Assembly (NCBI GenBank): GCA_023957125.1
Contig: JAMLHL010000001.1
Span: forward strand, 124,001-188,000
Origin: Chitinophagaceae bacterium
GTDB lineage: Bacteria; Bacteroidota; Bacteroidia; Chitinophagales; Chitinophagaceae
Length of the DNA: 64,000 bases
Direction of reading: 5' to 3'
Part shown: positions 1-10,179 of the stretch, in pieces
Numbering within the stretch: the stretch's first letter is position 1
How the letters are laid out: each line of letters begins with the position of its first letter
Program-made: the position numbers and the translations under genes
The notes under the pieces: model-generated
What the model saw: the letters and a program-made list of their open reading frames with translations, nothing else
What the model was told of the DNA's origin: nothing
Database searches by the model: none

Positions 1-250
1 ATCTGTGGTGGAAACGAAGGACGGAAAGCTGTTGTTCCTGGTAGCTGAAGCCGAATCGGTGCCGGGCCCTATATTGGAAATCGGCAATACCAACAGCCGC
101 TACCGGTTTTCTATAGGCGCCCGGGAATTTGTAAATTCCTGGAATGCGCACGGTCCTGCGCATCATTGTGCCGTAGGCATAGGGCATATCGCTTCTAAGA
201 TTAAAAAATTAGGAGAGCTGCTGGGGATTGAAACCGTGCAGGTGTGCTGA
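1..250 (+). CDS. sugar isomerase (L-arabinose/L-fucose isomerase-like), C-terminal fragment
   Basis: Only the last 82 or so codons are inside the window; the gene enters from the left edge and ends with TGA. The visible tail contains the segment GPAHHCAVGIGHIASK followed by a short amphipathic end. It resembles the C-terminal part of a Bacteroidota family usually annotated as L-arabinose or L-fucose isomerase, which interconverts an aldose and a ketose in the cytoplasm using a divalent metal; the two adjacent histidines fit a metal or substrate site. It converges on the next gene with only 36 bases between the stop codons. The exact sugar cannot be told from this fragment, and canonical AraA proteins end differently. 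Confidence 0.6.
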   Translation, partial: SVVETKDGKLLFLVAEAESVPGPILEIGNTNSRYRFSIGAREFVNSWNAHGPAHHCAVGIGHIASKIKKLGELLGIETVQVC

Positions 251-286
251 CGGCCCAACTAAAATAACTTTGGTTTCAACGATGCC

Positions 287-3200
287 TTATTTATATGCGA
301 TGAACTTTTGTTCGGCCTTGGTTATCTTTTCAAAGAACGCCTTGAAGGCCGGGTAGTCTTCGGGCATAATGAGTTGCGGCCGGTCGTTCGAAAACCTGCG
401 GATCACTTCCAGTCTGCCGGCTCCCTTTTTATAATACCGGATGGAATACTTCATGTTCTGAAATTCTAAGGAAACATCATTGGGTACTTCGGTAAATTGC
501 GCTTTATCGGGAGCCTGCATGATCACCATCGTTTCGTAATCATCTATCGTTTCGTAGTTCCAGTATTCCACAGGATACTCCCGTTGATCCGATGAAAAAT
601 TATCCAGGGTGGCTATCACATCGGGATAATGTATTTTAAAAGTCTTCAGGCTACCTATTTCGTTCACTTCATTTTTTACGGAATAATCCATACTGTAGGT
701 AACGGAGTCGGTGAGATGTTCAAGGTCGCTGAACTGAATGTGGTGCAGCCGGACCCCGTTTTTATAAGCCCCGCCAAGGGTTTGCTCCATGTCTTTTTTC
801 TGCTGCTCAGCGCTTTGATTCCGAAAGTGACTCCTCATGCCTGAGGTAGCCGCTCCCTTTTTGATAACCACTTCGGTAATTTTCAAATCGTCCTCATCGG
901 GGGTTATATTGATCTTCCTTTTAACAACATCTTTGGTTCGGTTAACGGGCTTTAATTGAATAAGGCTTGTCTTTTGAGTCAATGATCTGGATGGAATTTC
1001 AAGAATTTTAGCATAGTTTATAGAGTAAGGCAAACTGCCAAAGGGTAAGTAATTGTCGGTGAGTTCAATATAGTAAGGTTTGTTATCCAAAATGGCTTTG
1101 GCAATGCAATGGTTGAATGCCATGGAAGGCATCACCAGGTCTTTTTGCCCGTTATCCCGGGTATCCACCAATACCAACTGCGCATTGATCCCCGCCATGT
1201 GGGCAAGGGTAACAAACAGGTTGGAAAGGTCTTTACAGTCGCCCAGTTTGGTGGTAAGCGTAGCCGAAGCGCGCTGCGGGATCAGGGGCCCCTGCCGGAA
1301 AGGCACGGAGCTGTATTTAATATTGGAAGCTATATAATCATAAATCAATTTTGCTTTCTGATATTCGGAAAGTTGCTGATCGTTGTTGCCGAATAAATTT
1401 TTATACACAGCCATTATTTCCATATTTTCTTCCGATTTATTGGTCAGTGCATCGCCGTACCAGTCGGCTATTTCATGCCACGACCCGATAGTGGAAATAT
1501 GTAATACCGACGCTACATCGTTCATCAGCGGCATTAAGGGTTCATCTTTCAAAACCGGTGCTTTGTCCATGACCCAGCTATACATTTTAAAATCTTCCAC
1601 ATTGCTAACGGTTGGCTTCAGATCATTTTCCGTTAGTTGATAGAATATCTGTTGACCGGCGGGCGCCAACAGGTTGTACGATACCTTTGCGCTGTAAAGC
1701 TGACCGTTAAAATGATGTTTATCCCAGAATTCCCTCGAAAGTCTTCCCGTGGCGTAGCTTTGTAATTTGTATCGCATATAAACCACGTCTCCCACTTCCA
1801 GGTTGGGAAATACGATCTGGTTACCATTCTTTTCTCCGTCAATTTTCGATTGATTGGGTTTGATGATCTGTGCGTTTTCGATAAGCAGGGTTTCGGCATT
1901 TCCATAGTAGATGGATCTTTCTTTATAGTTTTCAATTCCTTTCTCGTTGGTAATTTTTATCAGCAGGGTTACAAAAGATTCTCTTGCGCCGCCCGGGTAC
2001 AATACCACGTCCTGCTTGTCAAGAATATAATAAATACCATATTCTGTATTTTTTGCTTCCCGGGGATTGTCGTTTTCAATGATCTTCAGCACATCCTCAT
2101 TCTCAAATAAAGTAGAGATCTCGGGCTTGTCATTCAGCTTCCTGATCTTGCTGATAAGACTATATTGGTTCGGATTCAGTTCCAGCGACCGGTGGTATGC
2201 GTTTAAAGCCCCGGTTTTATTGTTTTTTTCTCTTTGTATATCTCCCGACAGTTCCCAGTATTTTTCAGCATAAGGGGAAAGCGCTAAGATCCTTTTCAGG
2301 TATTCTTCAGACTTTTGGGGTTGCTTGGTTGTGTAGTAATATTTTGCCAGATTATATGACATATCAGGGCTGTACGGGAACTGCCTGCTGATCCTTTCCT
2401 TGATGGCCAGCCCTTTTTTCAGATCGCCTGTTTCTATGAGCGCATCTGCATACTTATTGTAGATATCGTAATTGAATTCATTTTTGGCAAACCTGTCATA
2501 AATGTTCAGCGCAGCTTTTTGATTCTGATAGACTTCCTTTTGAATGTTGTACATGGCATCCAGCATCCAGGGGTTTGTCGGATATTTCTTATACAGGCTC
2601 TCTGCCAGTTTTACCATATCATCATATTTCTGGTCGGCAATTGTGAGTAACAGTTGATGACCTTCGGTGTATTCATCTTCACCATAAAGCCCGATGATCT
2701 TACGAAGTATCGTCTCACATTCCTGGTATTTCTGATTTTGATAAAGTTCATTCACCTGGGTTTGCAAAACCATAAGACCGGTTGGATCGTCTTTTTTCAG
2801 TTTTTCAAACTCCTCCAAATAAAGGGTACGGTTGTTTTCCTGGTTGAGAAGTTCCAGCAGCTTACTTCTCAGCAACCCGTTGGATGGCGCTATGTCCAAT
2901 GCTTTTGTGATGATATCCCTGCCTTCAATAAGCTGCCGGTTGCGGCTGTAGAAATCGGAGAGCAATAAGTAATTGACCAGGTTTAGCGAATCTTCCTTTA
3001 TTTTCTTCAAAAACCAGGTTTCGGTAAAATGAGGCAGGGCCGTATAATGTTTTTTATCAGAAGTGTTTTTGGGATAAGATGAAGCGATGTTTGATCCCCG
3101 GAGGTTGGGTATGGGATGGTAATTTTTATCCGTGATCCTGATAGAAAAGTTAGGAGAGCCCATATTAGTGTAGCTTAGCTGAACCAGGACCCTGTTCGTG

Positions 3201-4048
3201 CCTCTTTTAAGATTGTATTCGGCCGATCTTGCATCCAGTTCGGTGGTCAGTTCTTTTGATTCGGCTATTACCAGTTCATCATTGATCCAGACCTTTATGG
3301 CTCCCGAAAACCCCGCGTTGCAGATAACGGTCTGATCTTCGGGGGATTGAACAAAACTTTGCGCATACACTACCGCGGTGGATTTGTCGAAGTTATTACT
3401 CAGCACTATCCAGCCCTCTTTTATTTCATCTGAGGGGGTAAACCATTTCACTTCCGCATTGGATAATGATTTGAATACGGCTCCCGGTTCGGGATGCTGC
3501 TCCGGACCGCACTCTTTATAAAATCCGCTGCCCGAGAGGTTCTCGAAAGGCCCGGTCAATTGCCAGTTTTGAATGGTGCCTACCGCTTCACCATATGGCG
3601 CCGATTTTTCCACTTCACCCGAAAATACCAAATGAAGTACCTTCTGGTAATTTGCCGCCGCCACCAGGGTTCCCGGGGCTTTTTTGTCGGTGAGGAGTTT
3701 ATCCATCAGGGAAAGTTGCCATGGGTAGGTTTTCCTGCCGTAAGCCCCCAGCACGGCTTTATTAAACCATAGCGCATAGATATACGGATACGGATTTCCC
3801 GCTTTCCTGTAAAACTGAGATTCAAAGTCTTTGATCCCGGCCTGTCTTCCGTTGTAGGTTTGGAGATAGATATTGGTGATGAAAGCATCTCCTGCCGTTA
3901 CTTCAACGGACATGGCTTTTTGTAACAGCTCACCGGCGGCGGTCCTGTCATTTTTATTAAGCGCATTCCAGGCTTCTTTATAAAAATTGGTCTGGGCATG
4001 GGCAACAAAACAGGTAAGGGCGAAGGCGAAGGAAAAGATGGGCTTCAT
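287..4048 (-). CDS. TPR / DUF3857 / transglutaminase-like exported protein
   Basis: A 1253-residue protein with a clear signal peptide (residues 1-18, ending AHA). A region with repeated TPR-like helices (about 370-680) is followed by a DUF3857-type beta domain (about 700-880) and a transglutaminase-like domain (about 900-1010). The catalytic triad looks complete: Cys938 in GDCKDL, His980 in FNHC and Asp998 in ELTDNY. DUF3857/transglutaminase proteins are common in Bacteroidota and their substrates are mostly unknown; action in the periplasm or at the cell surface on peptide or amide bonds is inferred. It is the last gene of a minus-strand run, and an intergenic repeat element lies upstream of its ATG. 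The domain call is firm, the physiological role is not known. Confidence 0.88.
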   Translation of the reverse strand: MKPIFSFAFALTCFVAHAQTNFYKEAWNALNKNDRTAAGELLQKAMSVEVTAGDAFITNIYLQTYNGRQAGIKDFESQFYRKAGNPYPYIYALWFNKAVLGAYGRKTYPWQLSLMDKLLTDKKAPGTLVAAANYQKVLHLVFSGEVEKSAPYGEAVGTIQNWQLTGPFENLSGSGFYKECGPEQHPEPGAVFKSLSNAEVKWFTPSDEIKEGWIVLSNNFDKSTAVVYAQSFVQSPEDQTVICNAGFSGAIKVWINDELVIAESKELTTELDARSAEYNLKRGTNRVLVQLSYTNMGSPNFSIRITDKNYHPIPNLRGSNIASSYPKNTSDKKHYTALPHFTETWFLKKIKEDSLNLVNYLLLSDFYSRNRQLIEGRDIITKALDIAPSNGLLRSKLLELLNQENNRTLYLEEFEKLKKDDPTGLMVLQTQVNELYQNQKYQECETILRKIIGLYGEDEYTEGHQLLLTIADQKYDDMVKLAESLYKKYPTNPWMLDAMYNIQKEVYQNQKAALNIYDRFAKNEFNYDIYNKYADALIETGDLKKGLAIKERISRQFPYSPDMSYNLAKYYYTTKQPQKSEEYLKRILALSPYAEKYWELSGDIQREKNNKTGALNAYHRSLELNPNQYSLISKIRKLNDKPEISTLFENEDVLKIIENDNPREAKNTEYGIYYILDKQDVVLYPGGARESFVTLLIKITNEKGIENYKERSIYYGNAETLLIENAQIIKPNQSKIDGEKNGNQIVFPNLEVGDVVYMRYKLQSYATGRLSREFWDKHHFNGQLYSAKVSYNLLAPAGQQIFYQLTENDLKPTVSNVEDFKMYSWVMDKAPVLKDEPLMPLMNDVASVLHISTIGSWHEIADWYGDALTNKSEENMEIMAVYKNLFGNNDQQLSEYQKAKLIYDYIASNIKYSSVPFRQGPLIPQRASATLTTKLGDCKDLSNLFVTLAHMAGINAQLVLVDTRDNGQKDLVMPSMAFNHCIAKAILDNKPYYIELTDNYLPFGSLPYSINYAKILEIPSRSLTQKTSLIQLKPVNRTKDVVKRKINITPDEDDLKITEVVIKKGAATSGMRSHFRNQSAEQQKKDMEQTLGGAYKNGVRLHHIQFSDLEHLTDSVTYSMDYSVKNEVNEIGSLKTFKIHYPDVIATLDNFSSDQREYPVEYWNYETIDDYETMVIMQAPDKAQFTEVPNDVSLEFQNMKYSIRYYKKGAGRLEVIRRFSNDRPQLIMPEDYPAFKAFFEKITKAEQKFIAYK

Positions 4049-4240
4049 AGTGCAATACGATTATGTCTGTATTAGGTACAAAACGCAAAGAAAATAAATT
4101 TATTGAGAAGAGAGGATGGCTGCGGCAAATAATGATGGAAGAAAAGCGGGATGGATCCCGGGTTTTTGCAGGTGGAGGAAGGGTGATAGCATTTCTATAT
4201 ATAAAAACACAAAATGAATATCATGTATCGGATCCGATAA

Positions 4241-4335
4241 GGGTGCATTTAAATTATACAAGCCTGTCGGCGACACCGACCGGTAGCGGGTTTTGCAGGC
4301 GGGTCTAACCCGCCTGCAAAAATCCCGGATACACT
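4241..4335. repeat. two-hairpin intergenic element, copy A
   Basis: This copy starts with GGGTGCATTTAAATT and ends with CCCGGATACACT, so its ends are only partly matched. Inside are the two hairpins that define the family: CGGCGACACCGACCGG and GCAGGCGGGTCTAACCCGCC. It is shorter and more diverged than copies C and E. It sits in the 380-base gap between two minus-strand genes (4049-4428); the rest of that gap shows nothing recognisable. Confidence 0.75.
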
Positions 4336-4428
4336 CACCTATAACCTTCGCCGGATCATTTTCGTATTCAACGCCTCAAACCTGCATAATTCCCGGTTTC
4401 ATTCCCTGCCGGCTATTTTGCCGGACAT

Positions 4429-6843
4429 CTAAAACGTGATGCAGTGATTTCCAAGCAAATTAAAACACACTTTCAGGCTTTTGTTTCCCCAGTCGGGAGT
4501 TAAATCAACCCCCACCTTCTGACCTGCAACTTCTCCCGAACCCGTTAACGATATTTTGGAGGCCGTAATAGTGGCTGCCAGGGAAAGTTTAAAACCGTCT
4601 TTCCCCATCTCCGAAGAGCCCGACAAGCTAAAGTTGCTGCTTCCGGTGTAGAAACCGAACACTTGCATTTTGGTAAAGCCAAGATCTATTTTTCCATTCA
4701 GTGTTACCCCGGTGAGACTGTTGGCGATAACCTTACAACTGGCAATATTAAAAGTTTGTCCTGCAACAGGCAAAGAAAGATCACCGGTTCCATCAAAAGC
4801 TATTGAATGTGGATTAATGTCCCCATTCATCTGAACTTTCCCAAAGGGTTCCACGCTAAATTTGGCGCCAAAGGATACTCCTTGCATATCGGAAATTAAG
4901 ATGGTTCCACTGACAAACGGAAGGGTTACCGAACCAAATTTTATGCCGCCGGCCGAGATGCCTCCCTCCATAGAAAAGCCATCGCTGTAAATCTGTCCTT
5001 TTATGGAAGCCCAGCCAACATAAGGAACATTTACCTCCCCTTCTATAGAAAAGCCTTCCGATTCATCAAACGAGACCTTCATATTCGCTGTCGGAAGTTG
5101 CACCCCACCCGGTAAGTTCAATTGTGCACCCGCTTCCACCTTCCCCGAAAAACTAACCTTACCATTGGTGATCTTGCCCTTTACACCTGCGCTACCCAAT
5201 CCGTATGGCATTTTTATATCTCCGTTGAAGGTTAGTCCGTCATCCGAACTGGCATTGATTTTCAAATGACTGCTGCCAAGACGTATGCCTTCGCCTACCA
5301 CAAAGTCGCTATTGGTTTCCATATTCAGTGAAAAGCCCTTTGTGCTGAGGCTACCTTTTATATCTCCATCTATGTGAAAAGGCCCTGCGTCAATGTCTGA
5401 GGCAGCTCCCATTTCTATGCCGTCTAACGAAACATAGAAATAAGCATTCCCGAGGTCCATATCTCCGAAGCCCGGAACGTGGACTTTGGCGCCTCCCTCC
5501 AGATAGATGCTACAATCCTCTTTGGATGGGCCTGCGCTTACATAAAAGAATTGACGGGTGGCAGGTGGTGGAAAAACAGGAATATACTTTCTTATCTCTT
5601 CCCCAAAAATCTCGGTGGCTAAGGGAACCTTGGTCATCCCCCCGAACCTGAAATAGGACGGCACTTTATCTGCGTCGCCGACGGTTCCGGGAAATTGTAT
5701 CTGCAAACTTGCCTGCGCCAGATCCAAATCAACGTCGGTATTGAAAACATCTTTTCCCACAATGTCATTAATAGCGCCGAGGCCATTAAGAATAGCTGAA
5801 AAATATTCATTTCCCCCAAATCGGAGCTTCCCATTAAAATCAAGCATATAGCCCCCCTTATATGAATTGTTCAGATAATCCAATAAGCTCCCCTGGGAAA
5901 AATCCCCCAGCTTCGTCATGATAGCGGGCTGATGAAGATATTCCTCACCAACAATATTTAATAAGCCCTCCGTATAAGGCACCGGAATCCCCGGCTCATC
6001 CATTTTTACAAAATAATTGGAGGGTGACGCTTCAAAGCTGTTCATTCCGTATTTACTTTTAAAGAAATCTTTGTGGAGCGCCGGAAATTCATACGCCTTT
6101 GATGTAAACAAACCCTGGTTGGAAATTCCTATCATAGCCTTAAAAGAAACCGGATTATTATCATTCAGTCCCTGAGTTACATGATTTAGGAAAACGCCGG
6201 CATATCCCGGCAGATCATCGGGAAAGGCATCATCAGGCATAGAAATATCTGCTTTTGCGAGGAAGGATGGATCCAGGGGGTCGAGATAAAAATCCGCAAA
6301 ATGATATACCAGGGAATTCAGTTTTTGTTTCAATTCAAAAGCCGACCCCTGGGTTTCATCGAACGGCTTAAAATGAAGATACCAGGTATCCGGCCCCAGC
6401 GGTAATTCGGTATGATAGGTATCTATATAATACTGACCCGGCTGGTACTCTATATGTGCTTTTATCTTTTCCCAGGCAAAGGTCTTCTGCATTTCCCCGA
6501 AAACACCAACATCAGGAAATTCTACCATGCTTACTCCCCTGATCGCTTTTACAGAACCATCAGCAGCGGTATCAATCGCAAAATCGCCCGTACCCACTGC
6601 AAACGATTCGCCGGCGTCCGACTGGGTGAGCAATTCTCCCGTAAACTCATACCCCTGTTCGGTTTTTGTGATCTGGTTGGATTTGATTTTAAAATTAGCG
6701 GTTTGCGTTGTGCCTCCGTTCAGGTCTCTGGTTTGTGAATAAGATGGATTCAAAGGGTCAATATCCGTTTTTTTGCAGGAAACGGAATAGAGTACCAACA
6801 GCGCAATAGCAGCTATTGCGTAAATTCGATGACTTGTATTCAT
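4429..6843 (-). CDS. large lipoprotein of unknown function, beta-rich repeats
   Basis: An 804-residue protein with a lipoprotein signal peptide (lipobox ending at Cys23, SVSCKK), so it should be anchored in a membrane facing the periplasm or cell surface. No known catalytic domain was recognised. From about residue 450 onward it is built of alternating short strands with recurring patterns such as GFSxxG and VSFSGKVEAG, which suggests a long beta-sheet or beta-solenoid structure. Two cysteines near the extreme C-terminus (KVCFNLLGNHC) could form a disulfide. It lies just downstream of the hybrid histidine kinase gene on the same strand, 112 bases away, with a pair of direct repeats in between, so it may be that regulator's target. 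The function is unknown; only the surface location is well supported. Confidence 0.8.
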   Translation of the reverse strand: MNTSHRIYAIAAIALLVLYSVSCKKTDIDPLNPSYSQTRDLNGGTTQTANFKIKSNQITKTEQGYEFTGELLTQSDAGESFAVGTGDFAIDTAADGSVKAIRGVSMVEFPDVGVFGEMQKTFAWEKIKAHIEYQPGQYYIDTYHTELPLGPDTWYLHFKPFDETQGSAFELKQKLNSLVYHFADFYLDPLDPSFLAKADISMPDDAFPDDLPGYAGVFLNHVTQGLNDNNPVSFKAMIGISNQGLFTSKAYEFPALHKDFFKSKYGMNSFEASPSNYFVKMDEPGIPVPYTEGLLNIVGEEYLHQPAIMTKLGDFSQGSLLDYLNNSYKGGYMLDFNGKLRFGGNEYFSAILNGLGAINDIVGKDVFNTDVDLDLAQASLQIQFPGTVGDADKVPSYFRFGGMTKVPLATEIFGEEIRKYIPVFPPPATRQFFYVSAGPSKEDCSIYLEGGAKVHVPGFGDMDLGNAYFYVSLDGIEMGAASDIDAGPFHIDGDIKGSLSTKGFSLNMETNSDFVVGEGIRLGSSHLKINASSDDGLTFNGDIKMPYGLGSAGVKGKITNGKVSFSGKVEAGAQLNLPGGVQLPTANMKVSFDESEGFSIEGEVNVPYVGWASIKGQIYSDGFSMEGGISAGGIKFGSVTLPFVSGTILISDMQGVSFGAKFSVEPFGKVQMNGDINPHSIAFDGTGDLSLPVAGQTFNIASCKVIANSLTGVTLNGKIDLGFTKMQVFGFYTGSSNFSLSGSSEMGKDGFKLSLAATITASKISLTGSGEVAGQKVGVDLTPDWGNKSLKVCFNLLGNHCITF

Positions 6844-6883
6844 ACCTGTATTTTTTGAAAACTGATGAAATGATGATCAATTT

Positions 6884-6951
6884 CAAAGTAACACCGCTAT
6901 GCGAACCAGGTATGTACGGTATGTTGCGAAGTCTGTAAGATATGTTGCAAA
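6884..6951 (-). promoter_or_regulatory. candidate promoter and direct-repeat activator site of the lipoprotein gene
   Basis: Two 17-base direct repeats, 6914-6930 and 6935-6951, are spaced 21 bases apart (two helical turns). They share TATGTTGC exactly and match at 14 of 17 positions by eye. Read on the minus strand they lie upstream of TTACTTTG (6884-6891), one mismatch from the Bacteroidota -7 consensus TAnnTTTG, which itself lies about 40 bases before the lipoprotein ATG at 6843. The layout resembles an activator site, and the adjacent AraC-tailed kinase is the obvious candidate binder. This is inference from spacing and position. Confidence 0.45.
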
Positions 6952-6955
6952 TGGA

Positions 6956-9900
6956 TTATTGCCGGACAGTTGCTCTCACCTGCCCGGGAGTAATGCCGTA
7001 TTGTTGCACGAACATTTTATTGAAATACGAGGGGCTGCTGAATCCTACCTTATAGGCTACTTCGGCTATCGTTCCGGAATGTCGCTGAAGCATCTCCATG
7101 GCCCTGGTGAGGCGGTAATACCGGATGAACCCGGTTGCAGACTGATGGGTAAGGGCGTGTAGTTTCCGGTGCAGTTGCGACCGGCTCAGGCTCACTTCAC
7201 CGGCAAGCATCTCCACGGTGAAATCCTCTTTATCCATATTTTCCTCCACTGCCTGCATCAACTTCTGCAAAAAGGCTTCTTCCATGGAGGGCGCCGTAAC
7301 ACCCATCGGCTTCAAAACCAGCTCTTTGCGATACTTTGCCTGCAGCGCTTTCCGGCTATTGATCAGGTTGGCGGTTCTTAATAATAACTCTTTGGGATAA
7401 AACGGCTTGGTAAGATATTCATCTGCCTGTTGCCGTAGCCCCTGCAGTTTATCCTCATAATCTGCTTTGGCAGTCAACAGGATCAACGGGATATGGCTGG
7501 TTCGTTCGTCATGCTTAAGGGTATGACAAACTTCGTAACCGTCTTTTTTCGGCATCATCACATCGCTGATGATCAGGTCCGGTATCTCTTCGATAGCCTT
7601 ATGTATCCCTTCCTCTCCGTCTTCGGCCGACAACACCCGGTATTCCTTCTCCAACACATCCCGGATATAACGCATTACATCCCTATTGTCTTCTATCACC
7701 AGCACTACGGTTTCTTCTTCATTCTCTCCGCTCATTACGGCAAGAGCTTCCTCCGTCCCGGTGATTTCGTCCGGCAACTCCCTGCTTTTTTCAACGGCCA
7801 ATTCATTTGATTCATAATCTTTCCCGATCGGAAGAGATATCTTTATCTCCGTACCTTCTCCGTGCTTACTGAAAACTTCGATGGTTCCTTTATGCAACTG
7901 TGTTAACTCTTTTACCATCGCAAGCCCTATGCCGCTGCCCGCCCGAAAAGACTGCCGCCCTTCTTCTCCCTGGTAATAACGGTCAAATACATAAGGAAGA
8001 TCATTCTCCGCGATGCCGGCGCCTGAATCCCGAACGCAAACAAGGAGATCATCACTGTTCCCGTGCTCCTCTATATTTACCGACACCCCGATGCTGCCCC
8101 CATCCGGCGTGAACTTAAATGCATTAGATAAAAGATTAATGAGCATCGTTTCCATCTTTTCCTTATCAAAGCTCATTACCAGACGGCTCAACGATGTGGT
8201 TATGGAAAGGTCTATTTTTTTAGAGGCGGCCAGCGATGAAAAGTTCATAACGTTGCCCCGGATAAGTTTCACGATGTCCTGCCGCTCCACAGACAACTCC
8301 AGCCTGCCTGATTCCAATTTAGATAAATACAGCAACTGGTCTATCAGGCTCAATAAACGTTGTGCATTGTGTTCCATCGTGTTGAGCTGCCGGATGGTTT
8401 CAGGGTCATCCGTGGCGTCATATAAAGACCGGATGGGACCCAGGATCAGGGTCAGGGGCGTTCTGAATTCATGGGAAATATTTGAAAAGAAAGTGTTTTT
8501 CATCTGCTCTAATTCTCTTCTTTTTTCATACATCTCCCGGTTTTTGCGGGTTTTCAAACGCTGCCGGTTGAACAAAAGCAATAATATTACAATAATGAGG
8601 ATCCCCGCTACCAGGTAAGTATTCCTCCTGAACCGGGACTCGGTTTTCTCCCTGGTGAGCCGTTCGATAGCCTGTTCCTTCTTTTCCGTATTGTATTTAA
8701 CGCTTAGCTGGTTCAGCACTTTCGTTTTTTCATTATTGAAGACGCTGTCCTTCAACACAGCATGTTTTTTAAGAGCGTTATAGGCTTCCGTGTAATCGCC
8801 GGTACCTGCATGGGCACGACTGAGGGTCAGCCATGCATACTGTAACTGATCCAGGTTTTGCTCCCTTTCGGCCGCTTCTATTGCCAGACGTGCATATTTT
8901 TTTGCTACGGCGGGACTGTCTGCATACAAATAAGTCTCCACCATATCATTGAGCAGGTGGGCCTGTTCGAAATCATAGCTCCTGGCAATGGCAAGCGCTT
9001 TGTTCAGGTAAAAGATGGAACTGTCCGGCTTCCCTTTTCCCAAAAGCGCCGAACCTATGTTGGTAAGAAGGATCCGCTCATCTGCTTTGTCATTCAATTG
9101 AAGGGCAATTTTCAATGCCTTCCTGTAATAAAGAAGCGCTGAATCCAATACGCCTTTTTTTTGATACGCTGCCCCAATGTTCAACAAACTGTTTTTAATC
9201 CAGTTGGTGTCCTCAATGATACTGTTAACGGTCAGTGACCTGGTGAAAGTAGTTAACGCGTTGTCCAACTGACCGGTGTTCAGATAAACATTGCCCACCG
9301 ATGCCAGCGCTCTGGATATGCCCGGTTTGTATTTTAATTGTTCATTGGCCCGCAGCGCTTTTAACCCGTAATCGAGGGATTGGGGGAAATCGCCCATCTT
9401 CCGGAAGATAATACTATAATAATTATAACATGCGGCTATGTCTTTTTGCGATCCTGTCTGTTCAAAAAGTTCCAGGGCTTTCCCAATCACCTGCTGTGCC
9501 GAATCCAACGCATTTGCAATAATGTACCTTCTGCATTCCAGGTACCAGCCGTTTGCTTCTAAATAAGGATCATCCAAAGCCCCGGCAAGATTTAGTCCCT
9601 GACGCAAAAACAGCCTGGCAGAGTCGGGCTTATGGCGGCTCAGGTAAAGATTGCCGTTTTTATAAAGGGTGTAAATATTCGCGTAATCCAAAAAAATTTC
9701 CGGCACCGGTTTTTCTATGGGCGTCAGCTTTTGGTATTTAATTTGCCAACTCCAGAAGTTATCCCGCGCATTATAGGGTTCACCGGACTTTTTATCCGAG
9801 AAGATGAGCGCAGCCTCTTGTTTGGAATGACGGGTATAAAAAAGTAAATGGAGGGGCTCTTTCTTTCCCGCCGGCAACAGCCGGTCGGCGGCAAGTATTT

Positions 9901-10084
9901 TATCTTCTTTCTCCCCCGGAAATGAAACATGAAAAACGGCGCCTTCTTTATCCTGATAATAGCCCGATTTATCTCCTTTTTCCCAGGAGACAGGTTCATT
10001 GCGGTATTGTGAATGGCCGCTCAGAGGAGGCAACAGGCACACCGCGAGGCATGAAAAAATAATAAAAGCACGGCAAAGGGTCAT
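6956..10084 (-). CDS. hybrid two-component system sensor kinase / AraC regulator with TPR sensor
   Basis: A 1042-residue single-chain signalling protein. In order: signal peptide (1-25); a periplasmic region with TPR-type helices (about 130-450); one membrane segment (about 489-507); a histidine kinase dimerisation domain with His538 in SNISHEF; an ATP-binding domain (N box NLLSNAFKF, G boxes DSGAG and GSGIGLA); a receiver domain with Asp841 in SDVMMP; and an AraC-type helix-turn-helix (about 950-1042). This is the hybrid two-component layout of Bacteroidota, but with TPRs as sensor instead of the more familiar beta-propeller. No SusC/D genes are adjacent; the nearest gene downstream is the lipoprotein of unknown function. 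The inducing signal is unknown. All catalytic motifs appear intact. Confidence 0.93.
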   Translation of the reverse strand: MTLCRAFIIFSCLAVCLLPPLSGHSQYRNEPVSWEKGDKSGYYQDKEGAVFHVSFPGEKEDKILAADRLLPAGKKEPLHLLFYTRHSKQEAALIFSDKKSGEPYNARDNFWSWQIKYQKLTPIEKPVPEIFLDYANIYTLYKNGNLYLSRHKPDSARLFLRQGLNLAGALDDPYLEANGWYLECRRYIIANALDSAQQVIGKALELFEQTGSQKDIAACYNYYSIIFRKMGDFPQSLDYGLKALRANEQLKYKPGISRALASVGNVYLNTGQLDNALTTFTRSLTVNSIIEDTNWIKNSLLNIGAAYQKKGVLDSALLYYRKALKIALQLNDKADERILLTNIGSALLGKGKPDSSIFYLNKALAIARSYDFEQAHLLNDMVETYLYADSPAVAKKYARLAIEAAEREQNLDQLQYAWLTLSRAHAGTGDYTEAYNALKKHAVLKDSVFNNEKTKVLNQLSVKYNTEKKEQAIERLTREKTESRFRRNTYLVAGILIIVILLLLFNRQRLKTRKNREMYEKRRELEQMKNTFFSNISHEFRTPLTLILGPIRSLYDATDDPETIRQLNTMEHNAQRLLSLIDQLLYLSKLESGRLELSVERQDIVKLIRGNVMNFSSLAASKKIDLSITTSLSRLVMSFDKEKMETMLINLLSNAFKFTPDGGSIGVSVNIEEHGNSDDLLVCVRDSGAGIAENDLPYVFDRYYQGEEGRQSFRAGSGIGLAMVKELTQLHKGTIEVFSKHGEGTEIKISLPIGKDYESNELAVEKSRELPDEITGTEEALAVMSGENEEETVVLVIEDNRDVMRYIRDVLEKEYRVLSAEDGEEGIHKAIEEIPDLIISDVMMPKKDGYEVCHTLKHDERTSHIPLILLTAKADYEDKLQGLRQQADEYLTKPFYPKELLLRTANLINSRKALQAKYRKELVLKPMGVTAPSMEEAFLQKLMQAVEENMDKEDFTVEMLAGEVSLSRSQLHRKLHALTHQSATGFIRYYRLTRAMEMLQRHSGTIAEVAYKVGFSSPSYFNKMFVQQYGITPGQVRATVRQ

Positions 10085-10179
10085 TCATTTTTTTTAAAAT
10101 TACGGAAAATCCTCCCGGCTCGGCCGGCGTTCCAGTATCAAGGTAGTCAACCCTGCACGTGAAGACCGGTTTTTGCAAG

